From: JBHJHK01 sp050330975
GTDB taxonomy: Bacteria; Pseudomonadota; Gammaproteobacteria; Competibacterales; Competibacteraceae
Reading direction: 5' to 3'
DNA: 13,774 nucleotides
Assembly (NCBI GenBank): GCA_050330975.1
Contig: JBHJHK010000431.1
Location: forward strand, 1-13,774
The notes under the pieces are model-generated. The model had not been told where the DNA came from and did no database searches. It saw only the letters and a list, made by a program, of their open reading frames with translations. Of this stretch, positions 6,047-12,502 are shown piece after piece (the stretch's first letter is position 1; each line of letters opens with the position of its first letter). The position numbers and the translations under genes are program-made.

Positions 6047-7558
6047 GTGAAAATCCTGTGGCTGGGATCCTGGTTGACCCTGGCTATGTTCACTTGTGCC
6101 CAGGGGCAAGAACAGCTGGCAACCCCCGCCGAAGCCCCCGCCAAAGTTCGAGACACCGACGTATTGTTGGAACAGGCCTTGGCCCCTTGGACCGGCGATT
6201 GGCCCGGTATCGTCGAGCGGGGTTATCTGCGGATGGTCGTGCCCCACAACCCGCTGTTTGTGGCCTACGACGGCGACAAGGCCATCGGTTTGGCCGTCGA
6301 ACGGGCCCGGGAGCTGGAAAAGTATTTCAAAGAGACCCTCAATAGCTCCGTCGAGGTGATTTGGATCCCCGCCCCCCGGAACGACCTCCTCGAGTTTCTC
6401 AAGACCGGCCGGGGGGACGTGGTGGACGCCAATCTGACGGTGACCCAAGAGCGGGCGGCGGAAGTGGCCTTTACTGAGCCCCTGCGCCGCGATGTGCGGG
6501 AGATCGCCGTCACGGGCCTTGGGGTGCCCCAACTCAACACCCTGGACGACTTGGTCTCCCTGGGGCTGCACCTGCGCCGCTCCAGCAGTTACTACCAGCA
6601 CCTGGAGGCCATCAACGCCACCCGCCGCGACCAGGGGCAACAACCCATCCCGGTGATCCCCGTGGATGAGGCCCTGGAGGACCGCGACCTGCTGGAGATG
6701 GTCCACGGCGGCTTGATCCCCGCCAGCGTGGTGGACGACCACAAGGCCCAACTCTGGGCCCAAGTATTCGACAACCTCACCCTCCACGAAGACGTGTTCC
6801 TCCACCAGGGGGGCGAGCTCGCCTGGGCGGTGCGCCGGGAGGCCCCCGAACTCAAGGGGGTCCTCGACGGTTTTATCCCCTCCATCCGCAAGGGGAGTTT
6901 GCTGGGCAATATCTTCGACAAGCGCTACCTCCAGTCCGCCGACTGGGTGGAGCGGATCGATTCGGAGGAAAGTCGGGCGCGGTTGGATGAAGTGAGGCAA
7001 ATCGTCGACCAGTACGCCCCCCGCTACGACTTCGACGGCGTGATGATCCTCGCCCAGATCTTCCAAGAGTCCCGCTTTGACCACAGTGCCCAGAGCTCTG
7101 CTGGGGCCGTGGGTCTGATGCAGGTCAGGCCGTCGACGGCGGCGGACCCCAACGTGGGCATTGGGGATATCTCCGCCCCCGAGGACAACGTCCACGCCGG
7201 GGTGAAGTATCTCCACTTCGTCCGGGAGCGCTATTTCTCACACCAACCCATCGACGACCTGGACCGGGTGTTGTTTTCCCTGGCCGCCTACAACGCCGGC
7301 CCGGCCAATATCCGCAAGGCCCGCCAGCGGGCCGAGGCCATGGCCCTGGACCCCGATGTGTGGTTTGACCACGTGGAGATCGCCACCGCCAGGGCCGTCA
7401 GTGGCGAGCCCGTGGTGTATGTGCGCAATATCTTCAAATACGCCGTGGCATTGCGCCTTTTGCAGGAGGCCCAGGCGGTGAACGTCCAAGCCGAGGAGGA
7501 GATCCTGGAGGCGATCCAGGGGGCGCCGGGTGACCCTGGAGCTGCCCCTCAACCCTGA
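6047..7558 (+). CDS. MltF-like protein: periplasmic solute-binding domain plus SLT lytic transglycosylase
   Basis: A 503-residue envelope protein that cleaves peptidoglycan glycan strands. The N-terminal segment (1-21) is a signal sequence; Cys17 is not in a convincing lipobox (MFTC). Residues about 55-290 resemble the family-3 solute-binding domain found in MltF (GYLRMVVPHNPLFVAYD, GRGDVVDANLTVTQERAAEV in two neighbouring strands). Residues about 325-450 are the SLT catalytic domain: QIFQESRFD with catalytic Glu341, the SAGAVGLMQVRPSTA motif, NVHAGVKYL, and LAAYNAGPANI. GTG at 6047 is chosen because GAGGAGG sits at 6034-6040; a TTG at 6017 lacks such support and would precede the signal peptide. 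Length and domain order match MltF. The solute-binding half in MltF family members is regulatory, sensing muropeptides; that is family knowledge. The 135-bp gap before it may hold its own promoter, but I see none clearly. Confidence 0.9.
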   Translation: MKILWLGSWLTLAMFTCAQGQEQLATPAEAPAKVRDTDVLLEQALAPWTGDWPGIVERGYLRMVVPHNPLFVAYDGDKAIGLAVERARELEKYFKETLNSSVEVIWIPAPRNDLLEFLKTGRGDVVDANLTVTQERAAEVAFTEPLRRDVREIAVTGLGVPQLNTLDDLVSLGLHLRRSSSYYQHLEAINATRRDQGQQPIPVIPVDEALEDRDLLEMVHGGLIPASVVDDHKAQLWAQVFDNLTLHEDVFLHQGGELAWAVRREAPELKGVLDGFIPSIRKGSLLGNIFDKRYLQSADWVERIDSEESRARLDEVRQIVDQYAPRYDFDGVMILAQIFQESRFDHSAQSSAGAVGLMQVRPSTAADPNVGIGDISAPEDNVHAGVKYLHFVRERYFSHQPIDDLDRVLFSLAAYNAGPANIRKARQRAEAMALDPDVWFDHVEIATARAVSGEPVVYVRNIFKYAVALRLLQEAQAVNVQAEEEILEAIQGAPGDPGAAPQP

Positions 7559-7751
7559 GCCCCGGCAATGGCCCTGTGGACCTGTGCCGGCTGGCTCCGG
7601 GCCCCGTCGGCCCAGACCCTGGATCCCCCACAGCCGAGGGTGCTGCCGAACTATTCGCCGGTCGCCCCTACTCCCCCTGCGCCGACCGAGGTTATCGTAT
7701 TGCTCCAGGTCAGCATCCTCTGACCCAACACCCCACGGGGAGTAAACGACG

Positions 7752-8249
7752 ATGAGCAGTGAACTAGTGGCCGTGGTCTTCGACGATGAGACGACTGCGT
7801 TTGAAGTGCGGTCGGCGCTGGCGAAGATGCAGATGGAATATCTCATCGAGATGGAAGACGCCGTAGTGGTCACCAAGGACACCGACGGCAAGGTACAGCT
7901 CCACCAGGCCATCAACTTGACGGCGGTGGGCGCCGTGGGCGGCGGTTTTTGGGGTACCCTCATCGGCCTTATTTTCCTCAATCCCCTGCTGGGGGCGGCG
8001 GCCGGCGCCGGCGTGGGCGCCATCTCCGGGGCCCTGAGCGATATCGGCATCGACAACAATATGATGAAGGAGCTGGGAGAGTCCTTTACCCCGGGAAGCT
8101 CGGCGCTTTTCGTCTTGCTGCGCAAGGTGACCGGCGACAAAGTGTTGGAGCGCTTGGCCCCCTACGCTGGCAAGGGCAAGGTGCTGAAGACTTCTTTGAG
8201 CAAAGACCGAGAGGACACCCTGCGCCAAGCCCTGGAAAGGGTGAAGTAG
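7752..8249 (+). CDS. DUF1269 family membrane-associated protein
   Basis: A 165-residue protein of the DUF1269 family (PF06897). It opens with a beta-alpha-beta segment (ELVAVVFDDETTAFEVRSAL, then DAVVVTKDTDGKVQLHQ), followed by a Gly/Ala-rich hydrophobic hairpin at residues 54-95 (INLTAVGAVGGGFWGTLIG and LNPLLGAAAGAGVGAISG) that probably inserts in or binds the inner membrane. The end region is GIDNNMMKELGESFTPGSSALFVLL, as in other members. Members are widespread and without established function, though often found among stress-response genes. ATG at 7752 is preceded by GGGGAG. A 193-bp spacer separates it from the MltF-like gene. No promoter consensus stands out. Confidence 0.9.
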   Translation: MSSELVAVVFDDETTAFEVRSALAKMQMEYLIEMEDAVVVTKDTDGKVQLHQAINLTAVGAVGGGFWGTLIGLIFLNPLLGAAAGAGVGAISGALSDIGIDNNMMKELGESFTPGSSALFVLLRKVTGDKVLERLAPYAGKGKVLKTSLSKDREDTLRQALERVK

Positions 8250-8257
8250 TCAGTGGA

Positions 8258-8273
8258 ACGGCCGTTGGGCCGT
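8258..8273 (+). terminator. Short hairpin after the DUF1269 gene
   Basis: ACGGCC (8258-8263), loop GTTG, GGCCGT (8268-8273) forms a perfect 6-bp GC stem with a good tetraloop 9 bases after the stop. No T run follows, so termination strength is doubtful. Confidence 0.35.
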
Positions 8274-8347
8274 CTCCATCGATCACGAGGGGAGTTGGCC
8301 ATTTCAAAATAATCTGCTCTACGGCATTGGTCCCGACGACGAGCGAA

Positions 8348-8503
8348 GGTGAAACCGGTGGCAAGGTCTTGGCCCTGGCCCACAACGGCAACCTGGCCAA
8401 TGGCCTCATGTTCTCCGTCGACGCCCAGTACACCGGGCGGGAGATCGATGAGAACCACGTGCTGGGCGCTCCTCCCTGGGGCTCTAGGGGGGCGTTATTG
8501 TGA
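8348..8503 (+). pseudogene. Remnant of a DUF3604 gene
   Basis: Reading from 8348 to about 8461 gives GETGGKVLALAHNGNLANG followed by LMFSVDAQYTGREIDENHV. This matches an internal stretch typical of DUF3604 proteins (the GGxxLAxxHNxNLSNGxMF motif). Those proteins are normally several hundred residues long. After HV the sequence diverges (LGAPPWGSRGALL) to a stop at 8501-8503. Upstream, a ribosome-binding-like GAGGGGAG (8287-8294) is followed by ATT rather than ATG at 8301 and in another frame. Roughly 40 codons survive, so this is a relic left by deletion. DUF3604 genes often occur in sulfatase-rich genomes, which fits the neighbourhood. The family call rests on the motif only. Confidence 0.65.
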
Positions 8504-8518
8504 TCTGAACAGGAATGA

Positions 8519-10048
8519 GTGACGACGATGATGAACGAGACTCTCGGACGACCCTGGCTGGTGGCGAGCCTGGGGCTGGCCTTGGCCGCTTTGGCTCCGG
8601 CGGCGGGCGCCGCATTGGAATCCACCCCCTGTCCCATGGCGGTGGCCAACGGCCAAGCCGTGAACTGCTATTTCTTCACCGTGCCGGAGAACCACGACCA
8701 ACCCGACAAGCGGCAGATCCAGCTGTTTGTCGCCGCCGTCCAGCCCTACGAGGCAGTTCCCGAACCGGATCCTTTGATCTTTTTGGCGGGGGGGCCGGGG
8801 CGACCGGCGACGGATTTTGTCGCTGAGTCCTGGGAGGACATGGGCAGCCTCCTGCACCGGCGCCAGATGCTCTACGTCGACCAGCGGGGCACCGGTTATT
8901 CCCGTCCCGTACTGGACTGCAAGACCCTCTATACCCTGTCCCCCACCCTCAGAGAGGACTGGCTGGCCTGCCTCCAGCGCTATCGCGAAGAGGGTATCGA
9001 CCTGGCGTCTTATAATACCGTCCAGAGCGCCCGGGACCTGGCGGCGTTGCGCCGCGCCCTGGAGGTGGACCAGTGGAACGTCCTCGGCGTCTCCTACGGC
9101 ACCCGTTTCGCCTTGGAACTGTTGCGCACTGACCCCGAGGGTGTCCGCAGCCTGGTGTTGGATTCGGTGCTGCCCAACTTCGAGGGCAACTACTCCGAGG
9201 GCTTTATTGCCGAGCAGAAAAAAGTCTTCGACAAAGTCTTTATGGACTGCGCCGCCCAAGCCGCCTGCGCCAAGACCTTTCCCGACCTGCGTCAGACCTT
9301 TCTGGCCATTGAAGAACGGTTGCGCCAGGGGCCCGTGGTCCTCCAATACGCCCGGGGGGATGAAGTCCGCGACCTCGAAGTGGGTCTAGACGAATTCGTC
9401 GACCGCCTCAAGGCGGAGATGTTCTTCGCTCCGTTTAACACCATTCCCATGTTCATCGGCGCCTTTAAACGGCTGTTGGACGGCGAAGAACTCCACGTGG
9501 ATCGCCAGGTGATCGCCAATCTGTTTGCCCGCCACCAAAACCGCGACTCCCGCTACGCCCTGGGCCAGCACATGGCCATCAGTTGCCAGGAGATGTGGCC
9601 CAAGGTGAACCTGGAAGACGCCTCCTTGGAGATGGAGGATTTTTTGCCCTACGTCAATGCCAACGCCGTGTTCCGGGACTACCAGGTGGGCTGTCAGGCG
9701 GCCGCGCTGCCCCCCATCGACCCCGCCTTCTACCAACCGGTGCGCAGTGCCATACCCACCCTGATCTTATCGGGGGACTACGACGCCTTGACGCCTGCCA
9801 TTTGGGCCGCTGAGACGTCTCAATTTCTGCCCAACAGCACCCTATTGCGCTTCAACGGCGTGGGCCACGACGTCATCGGCACCAATGCCTGTGCCGCTAC
9901 CCTGATGCAGAGCTTTGTCGCCGATCCCCAGGCGACGTTGCCCGTGGCCTGTGTCCAGCGCACCCGCCCGCCCCAGTTCGCCACCGACCCCACGCCGTTT
10001 CGCGGCGAGGTGGGCGTCACCGTGACGCCCAAGGTGCTTGCGGAGTAA
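8519..10048 (+). CDS. Secreted alpha/beta-hydrolase, peptidase S33 / tripeptidyl aminopeptidase (TAP)-like
   Basis: A 509-residue exported hydrolase that should remove N-terminal residues or short peptides from peptides in the periplasm or medium. Residues 12-31 are a signal peptide ending AAGA. Landmarks of the S33/TAP group: the oxyanion motif LAGGPGRP (89-96), DQRGTGYSRP (121-130), the nucleophile elbow GVSYG with Ser192, a cap region at about 225-400, then SGDYDALTP with Asp422 as acid and NGVGHDVI with His450 in the TAP-type C-terminal domain. Four cysteines in the cap and tail regions (such as Cys244, Cys250, Cys356, Cys392) fit an oxidised, exported protein. The GTG start follows AGGA at 8511-8514; ATG at 8528 is an alternative that shortens the N-terminus by three residues. 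Its substrate is unknown; ester hydrolysis is a possible alternative. Confidence 0.87.
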   Translation: MTTMMNETLGRPWLVASLGLALAALAPAAGAALESTPCPMAVANGQAVNCYFFTVPENHDQPDKRQIQLFVAAVQPYEAVPEPDPLIFLAGGPGRPATDFVAESWEDMGSLLHRRQMLYVDQRGTGYSRPVLDCKTLYTLSPTLREDWLACLQRYREEGIDLASYNTVQSARDLAALRRALEVDQWNVLGVSYGTRFALELLRTDPEGVRSLVLDSVLPNFEGNYSEGFIAEQKKVFDKVFMDCAAQAACAKTFPDLRQTFLAIEERLRQGPVVLQYARGDEVRDLEVGLDEFVDRLKAEMFFAPFNTIPMFIGAFKRLLDGEELHVDRQVIANLFARHQNRDSRYALGQHMAISCQEMWPKVNLEDASLEMEDFLPYVNANAVFRDYQVGCQAAALPPIDPAFYQPVRSAIPTLILSGDYDALTPAIWAAETSQFLPNSTLLRFNGVGHDVIGTNACAATLMQSFVADPQATLPVACVQRTRPPQFATDPTPFRGEVGVTVTPKVLAE

Positions 10049-10909
10049 AATTTACGCTACCGTCTCCAGGGGGCCGACCATTTGCTGTTCGTCCTGGGGT
10101 TGTTGCTGCTGATCCGCGACCCCTGGCGACTGTTGGGGGCCATCACCGCCTTTACCGTGGCCCACAGTGTGACCCTCGCCACCGCGACCCTGGGGTGGGT
10201 GGTGGTCCCTGCGCCTCCCGTGGAGGCGGTGATCGCCTTGTCCATCGTCTTCCTCGCCGCCGAACTCCTCCGCCGCGGTGAGGCGCCGCGGCTGGCGGAG
10301 CGCTACCCGTGGCTGGTGGCCTTTGCCTTTGGCCTACTCCACGGCCTGGGCTTTGCCGGGGCATTGTTGGAGGTGGGGTTGCCGGTGGGGGAGGTGCCCT
10401 TGGCGTTATTGGCCTTTAACGTCGGGGTGGAGGTGGGGCAGTTGTTGTTCATCGCCTTCGTGGTGGCGGTGGCCACCCAGCTGCGGCGAATCTACCCGGC
10501 GCAGGCCACGGCCCCCAGGCAGCGCTGGAGGGCGTCAAAGGCGCTCCACAGCAACAACGCCCCCCCACCGACCCCACCGACCCCGCCGAGGACGGCCAAC
10601 AAGCCATTCCCCAGTCCGGGGGTGGGATCGAGGCCCGTGGTGGCGACGCCGGCGGTGGCCGCTCCTAGGGCGGCGACCCCGGGGCTGGCGGGCCAACAAC
10701 ACGGCGAAACCCACCAGGATCAGGGATTGAGTGGGGTCGACCAGGGGGTGGAGGAGGTTGGCGTAGAAGGGCCCCAAATCGCCAAAGGCGTCGTGGGCCA
10801 GGGCGGGGGACGAAGCCCACCCCAAGGCCGCCAACGGCCAGGGGTTTGTCAACGCCATGGCGCCCCCCCCTCGCCTGCGACGACCCTGCCGTCCCTCAGT
10901 TTCTTCTAG
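10049..10909 (+). CDS. HupE/UreJ-type membrane protein, truncated at both ends
   Basis: Homology to HupE/UreJ_2 membrane proteins (PF13795; putative metal-uptake or accessory permeases) starts immediately after the peptidase stop, in the same frame: RLQGADHLLFVLGLLLLIRD, AITAFTVAHSVTLATATLGW, VEAVIALSIVFLAAELL, YPWLVAFAFGLLHGLGFAGA, then a last helix FNVGVEVGQLLFIAFVVAVA. That is five membrane segments with the conserved His residues of helices 2 and 4. The first motif histidine, expected four residues before GADH, is Tyr, and nothing upstream supplies the usual N-terminus. The only start is TTG at 10082. After about 10500 the frame runs antisense through a second HupE-like gene, giving a Pro/Gly-rich tail without family resemblance, to a stop at 10907-10909. 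It is probably a gene fragment. Confidence 0.65.
   Translation, partial: NLRYRLQGADHLLFVLGLLLLIRDPWRLLGAITAFTVAHSVTLATATLGWVVVPAPPVEAVIALSIVFLAAELLRRGEAPRLAERYPWLVAFAFGLLHGLGFAGALLEVGLPVGEVPLALLAFNVGVEVGQLLFIAFVVAVATQLRRIYPAQATAPRQRWRASKALHSNNAPPPTPPTPPRTANKPFPSPGVGSRPVVATPAVAAPRAATPGLAGQQHGETHQDQGLSGVDQGVEEVGVEGPQIAKGVVGQGGGRSPPQGRQRPGVCQRHGAPPSPATTLPSLSFF
10492..10858 (-). pseudogene. Second HupE/UreJ family gene, frameshifted and shortened
   Basis: From ATG at 10858 on the minus strand the product begins with a signal-like MALTNPWPLAALGWASSPALA. It continues AHDAFGDLGPFYANLLHPLVD, split here as AHDAFGDLGPF and YANLLHPLVD, a hallmark start of a HupE/UreJ subgroup, and then a membrane helix to LLARQP. 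The frame is then lost at an 8-bp CCCCGGGG (10677-10684). Removing one base restores a membrane-protein reading (GVAALGAATAGVATTGLD, GGVGGVGGGALLLWSAFDAL) to TAG at 10494-10492, for 121 residues in all. Members are usually near 190-200 residues, so the middle and/or the end also appear lost. GAGGGG precedes the start. It lies 154 bp downstream of the AI-2E permease on the same strand. Confidence 0.6.
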
Positions 10910-11012
10910 CACCGGGTCTCCGGCCGAGGTGTCGGGCCAGGGGCTCGCGTCTTCGACGGGGTCGGCGGTTGCCATGGCGCCCGACGTCGTCAGACGAGCA
11001 GATGAGTGGGTC

Positions 11013-12377
11013 TCAAGGGGCAATGCGACTGTCCCCGCTGGCCTTGTCGGCGGTCAACTGCTGGCGGTAGCGCACCCCGTCGTGGACCAAGGCCAAGATC
11101 TCCTCTTGCACCGCCGACTGGCGCAGGCGCAGGCGCTGTTGCTCTTGGAGCCAGGTGGGCTCGCCTTTGCTCTGGTATTCCCCCATGAGGATCCACCACT
11201 CGGTGACCAACGCCTTGATCACCACCAGGGCCGGCAGGGCGATGAGAAAGCCCACGAAGCCCAAAAATTCCCCGGCGGCCGCCACCGCCAAGATCACCAC
11301 GATCTTGAACACCTTGAGGTTTCCCCCCACCAGCTTGGGGGTGAGCACCTTGCCCTCCAAAAAGAAATTCACCCCGAATACCACGATAAACGTCCACACA
11401 TAGGCGCTGGGGTTGGCAAACCAGTTGAGGAGAAAGGTGACAAATAAGGCGATGATGGTGGCAAAGGTGGTCCCCACGTAGGGGATGATGCTGACGTAGC
11501 CGCAAATGAGCCCCATGGGGATGGCCAACGCCAGGGGGTAGCCGGCAAACAAGGGCAAACCCGCCATGATGATCAACGACAAAATGGCTCCCACCGCCGC
11601 CATGCCGATGATCATTTTGCGCAGCAGTTGGTGGATGTCGGTGAGGACTCGCTGGATACTGGGGTCCCAGCTCCGCGGCGTGGCGCGGTAGAGGCTGTCC
11701 ATAAAGGCCTGGGAGATCTTGGGCCACTCCAGCACTGCGAACAACGTCAAGGCCAGCAGCAACACCAACTCAATGGCGTGGAGGGTTTGCTTAAAAAGCC
11801 CCTGGACCACCATGGCGGCGATGGCGGTGCTGGAGTCGGTGACGCTGGGCAAGCTGTTCAAAAGGGTTCCCAGGCTCAGATCCCCCTGGAATTTAAACCA
11901 GGTGTGGCCCTCGATAAAGGCCTGTGTGTTTTGCAACAAGCGCTCTAAGTTGGGCCGCAGTTGCTGCTCGAACACCGCTGGCATCTCGTTGAGCTTGCTG
12001 GCGATTCCCTCCTGTAGGGCCGGCAGAAATACCACCAACGCCCCCACGAGAAGTCCCAGGACCCCAAACACCAAAATCACCGCCACCAAACCTCGGGACA
12101 GGGGATGGTCCCCGGGCAGGGTGTGGATGCGCCACTGGAGGGCTAAAAACGGCGCTGTGTCCAGGAGTCGCAGCCCCGGCAAGAACAGCTTGTACTGGAG
12201 CCAGGGGGGGGTTTTGAGCCGCATCGCCCCCTGGACAACGGGCTCTAGAAGGCTGGCGACAAACACCGCCACTAGCCCCAAAAAGGCGGTGGTGGGAAAT
12301 AAAAACACGATGGCGGCCACGATGAGGGCCAGCAACACCGCGTTGGTGGAGTAAATCCAGTAGGGACTGAGGGCCAT
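11013..12377 (-). CDS. AI-2E family transporter (PerM-type permease)
   Basis: A 454-residue inner-membrane protein of the AI-2E transporter family (PF01594), whose characterised members export autoinducer-2 or act as Na+/H+ antiporters. Two N-terminal helices (about 8-45) precede a long soluble segment (about 115-200, with SKLNEMPAVFEQQLRPNLERL split as SKLNEMPAVF and EQQLRPNLERL). A helix at 203-222 follows, then the conserved core: LLRKMIIGMAAVGAILSLII, GYPLALAIPMGLICGYVSII, PYVGT, NFFLEGKVLTPKLVGG, and FLGFVGFLIALPALVVIKAL. The PYVGT and P-K-L-VGG motifs are typical. The C-terminal 50 residues are charged and cytoplasmic. The length is somewhat above the usual 350-400. The start has no good Shine-Dalgarno sequence. 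The substrate cannot be assigned; no luxS or lsr gene is present here. Confidence 0.9.
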   Translation of the reverse strand: MALSPYWIYSTNAVLLALIVAAIVFLFPTTAFLGLVAVFVASLLEPVVQGAMRLKTPPWLQYKLFLPGLRLLDTAPFLALQWRIHTLPGDHPLSRGLVAVILVFGVLGLLVGALVVFLPALQEGIASKLNEMPAVFEQQLRPNLERLLQNTQAFIEGHTWFKFQGDLSLGTLLNSLPSVTDSSTAIAAMVVQGLFKQTLHAIELVLLLALTLFAVLEWPKISQAFMDSLYRATPRSWDPSIQRVLTDIHQLLRKMIIGMAAVGAILSLIIMAGLPLFAGYPLALAIPMGLICGYVSIIPYVGTTFATIIALFVTFLLNWFANPSAYVWTFIVVFGVNFFLEGKVLTPKLVGGNLKVFKIVVILAVAAAGEFLGFVGFLIALPALVVIKALVTEWWILMGEYQSKGEPTWLQEQQRLRLRQSAVQEEILALVHDGVRYRQQLTADKASGDSRIAP

Positions 12378-12414
12378 GGCTGAGGGATTCCGCCGCTGTC
12401 ATCTTTGAAGGCGC

Positions 12415-12429
12415 TATACTTGAAGTATA
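12415..12429. promoter_or_regulatory. Perfect 15-bp inverted repeat in a divergent promoter region, candidate operator
   Basis: TATACTT-G-AAGTATA is a perfect 7-bp inverted repeat around one G, in the 125-bp gap between the divergent AI-2E permease and the unrecognised membrane protein. It touches the -10 of the proposed permease promoter and includes most of TATACT (12426-12431), a possible -10 for the rightward gene. A protein bound here could control both. Confidence 0.5.
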
Positions 12430-12457
12430 CTTTAGCCCCCAGGTCTTCCTTTGTCAG
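12429..12457 (-). promoter_or_regulatory. Sigma70-like promoter for the AI-2E permease
   Basis: Read on the minus strand, CTGACA (12457-12452, 5 of 6 to TTGACA) and TAAAGT (12434-12429, 4 of 6 to TATAAT) are separated by 17 bp. The start point would fall near 12420, inside the inverted repeat, with a leader of about 45 bases to the permease ATG. Confidence 0.5.
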
Positions 12458-12502
12458 GACGCCAATTCTCCGGCCAACGTCCACCGATCCCAAGATCAAA
12501 CC

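Noticed and set aside
5879..7216. A 445-codon minus-strand ORF opposite the MltF-like gene
   Set aside because: It is the antisense shadow of a clear SLT-domain gene; its composition (His/Gly/Val/Asp rich) is typical of antisense frames of GC-rich genes.
7568..7723. A 51-codon ORF (MALWTCAGWLRAPSAQT...) between the MltF-like and DUF1269 genes
   Set aside because: No ribosome-binding site, Pro-rich composition, no recognisable signal or motif; chance ORFs of this length are common in GC-rich DNA.
8302..8352. Short frame FQNNLLYGIGPDDERR upstream of the DUF3604 relic, as a possible porin or enzyme remnant
   Set aside because: Only 16 codons before a stop; too short to assign to any family.
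9811..9822. Palindrome TGAGACGTCTCA, sharing half-sites with the palindrome at 1060-1073
   Set aside because: Lies inside the peptidase coding region, the half-sites are in the opposite arrangement, and such 6-mer reuse is expected by chance.
10859..11012. Upstream extension of the minus-strand HupE frame to 11023 as a longer N-terminus
   Set aside because: The extension is Arg/Gly/Asp low complexity and would bury the signal peptide beginning at 10858; it would also overlap the end of the AI-2E permease.
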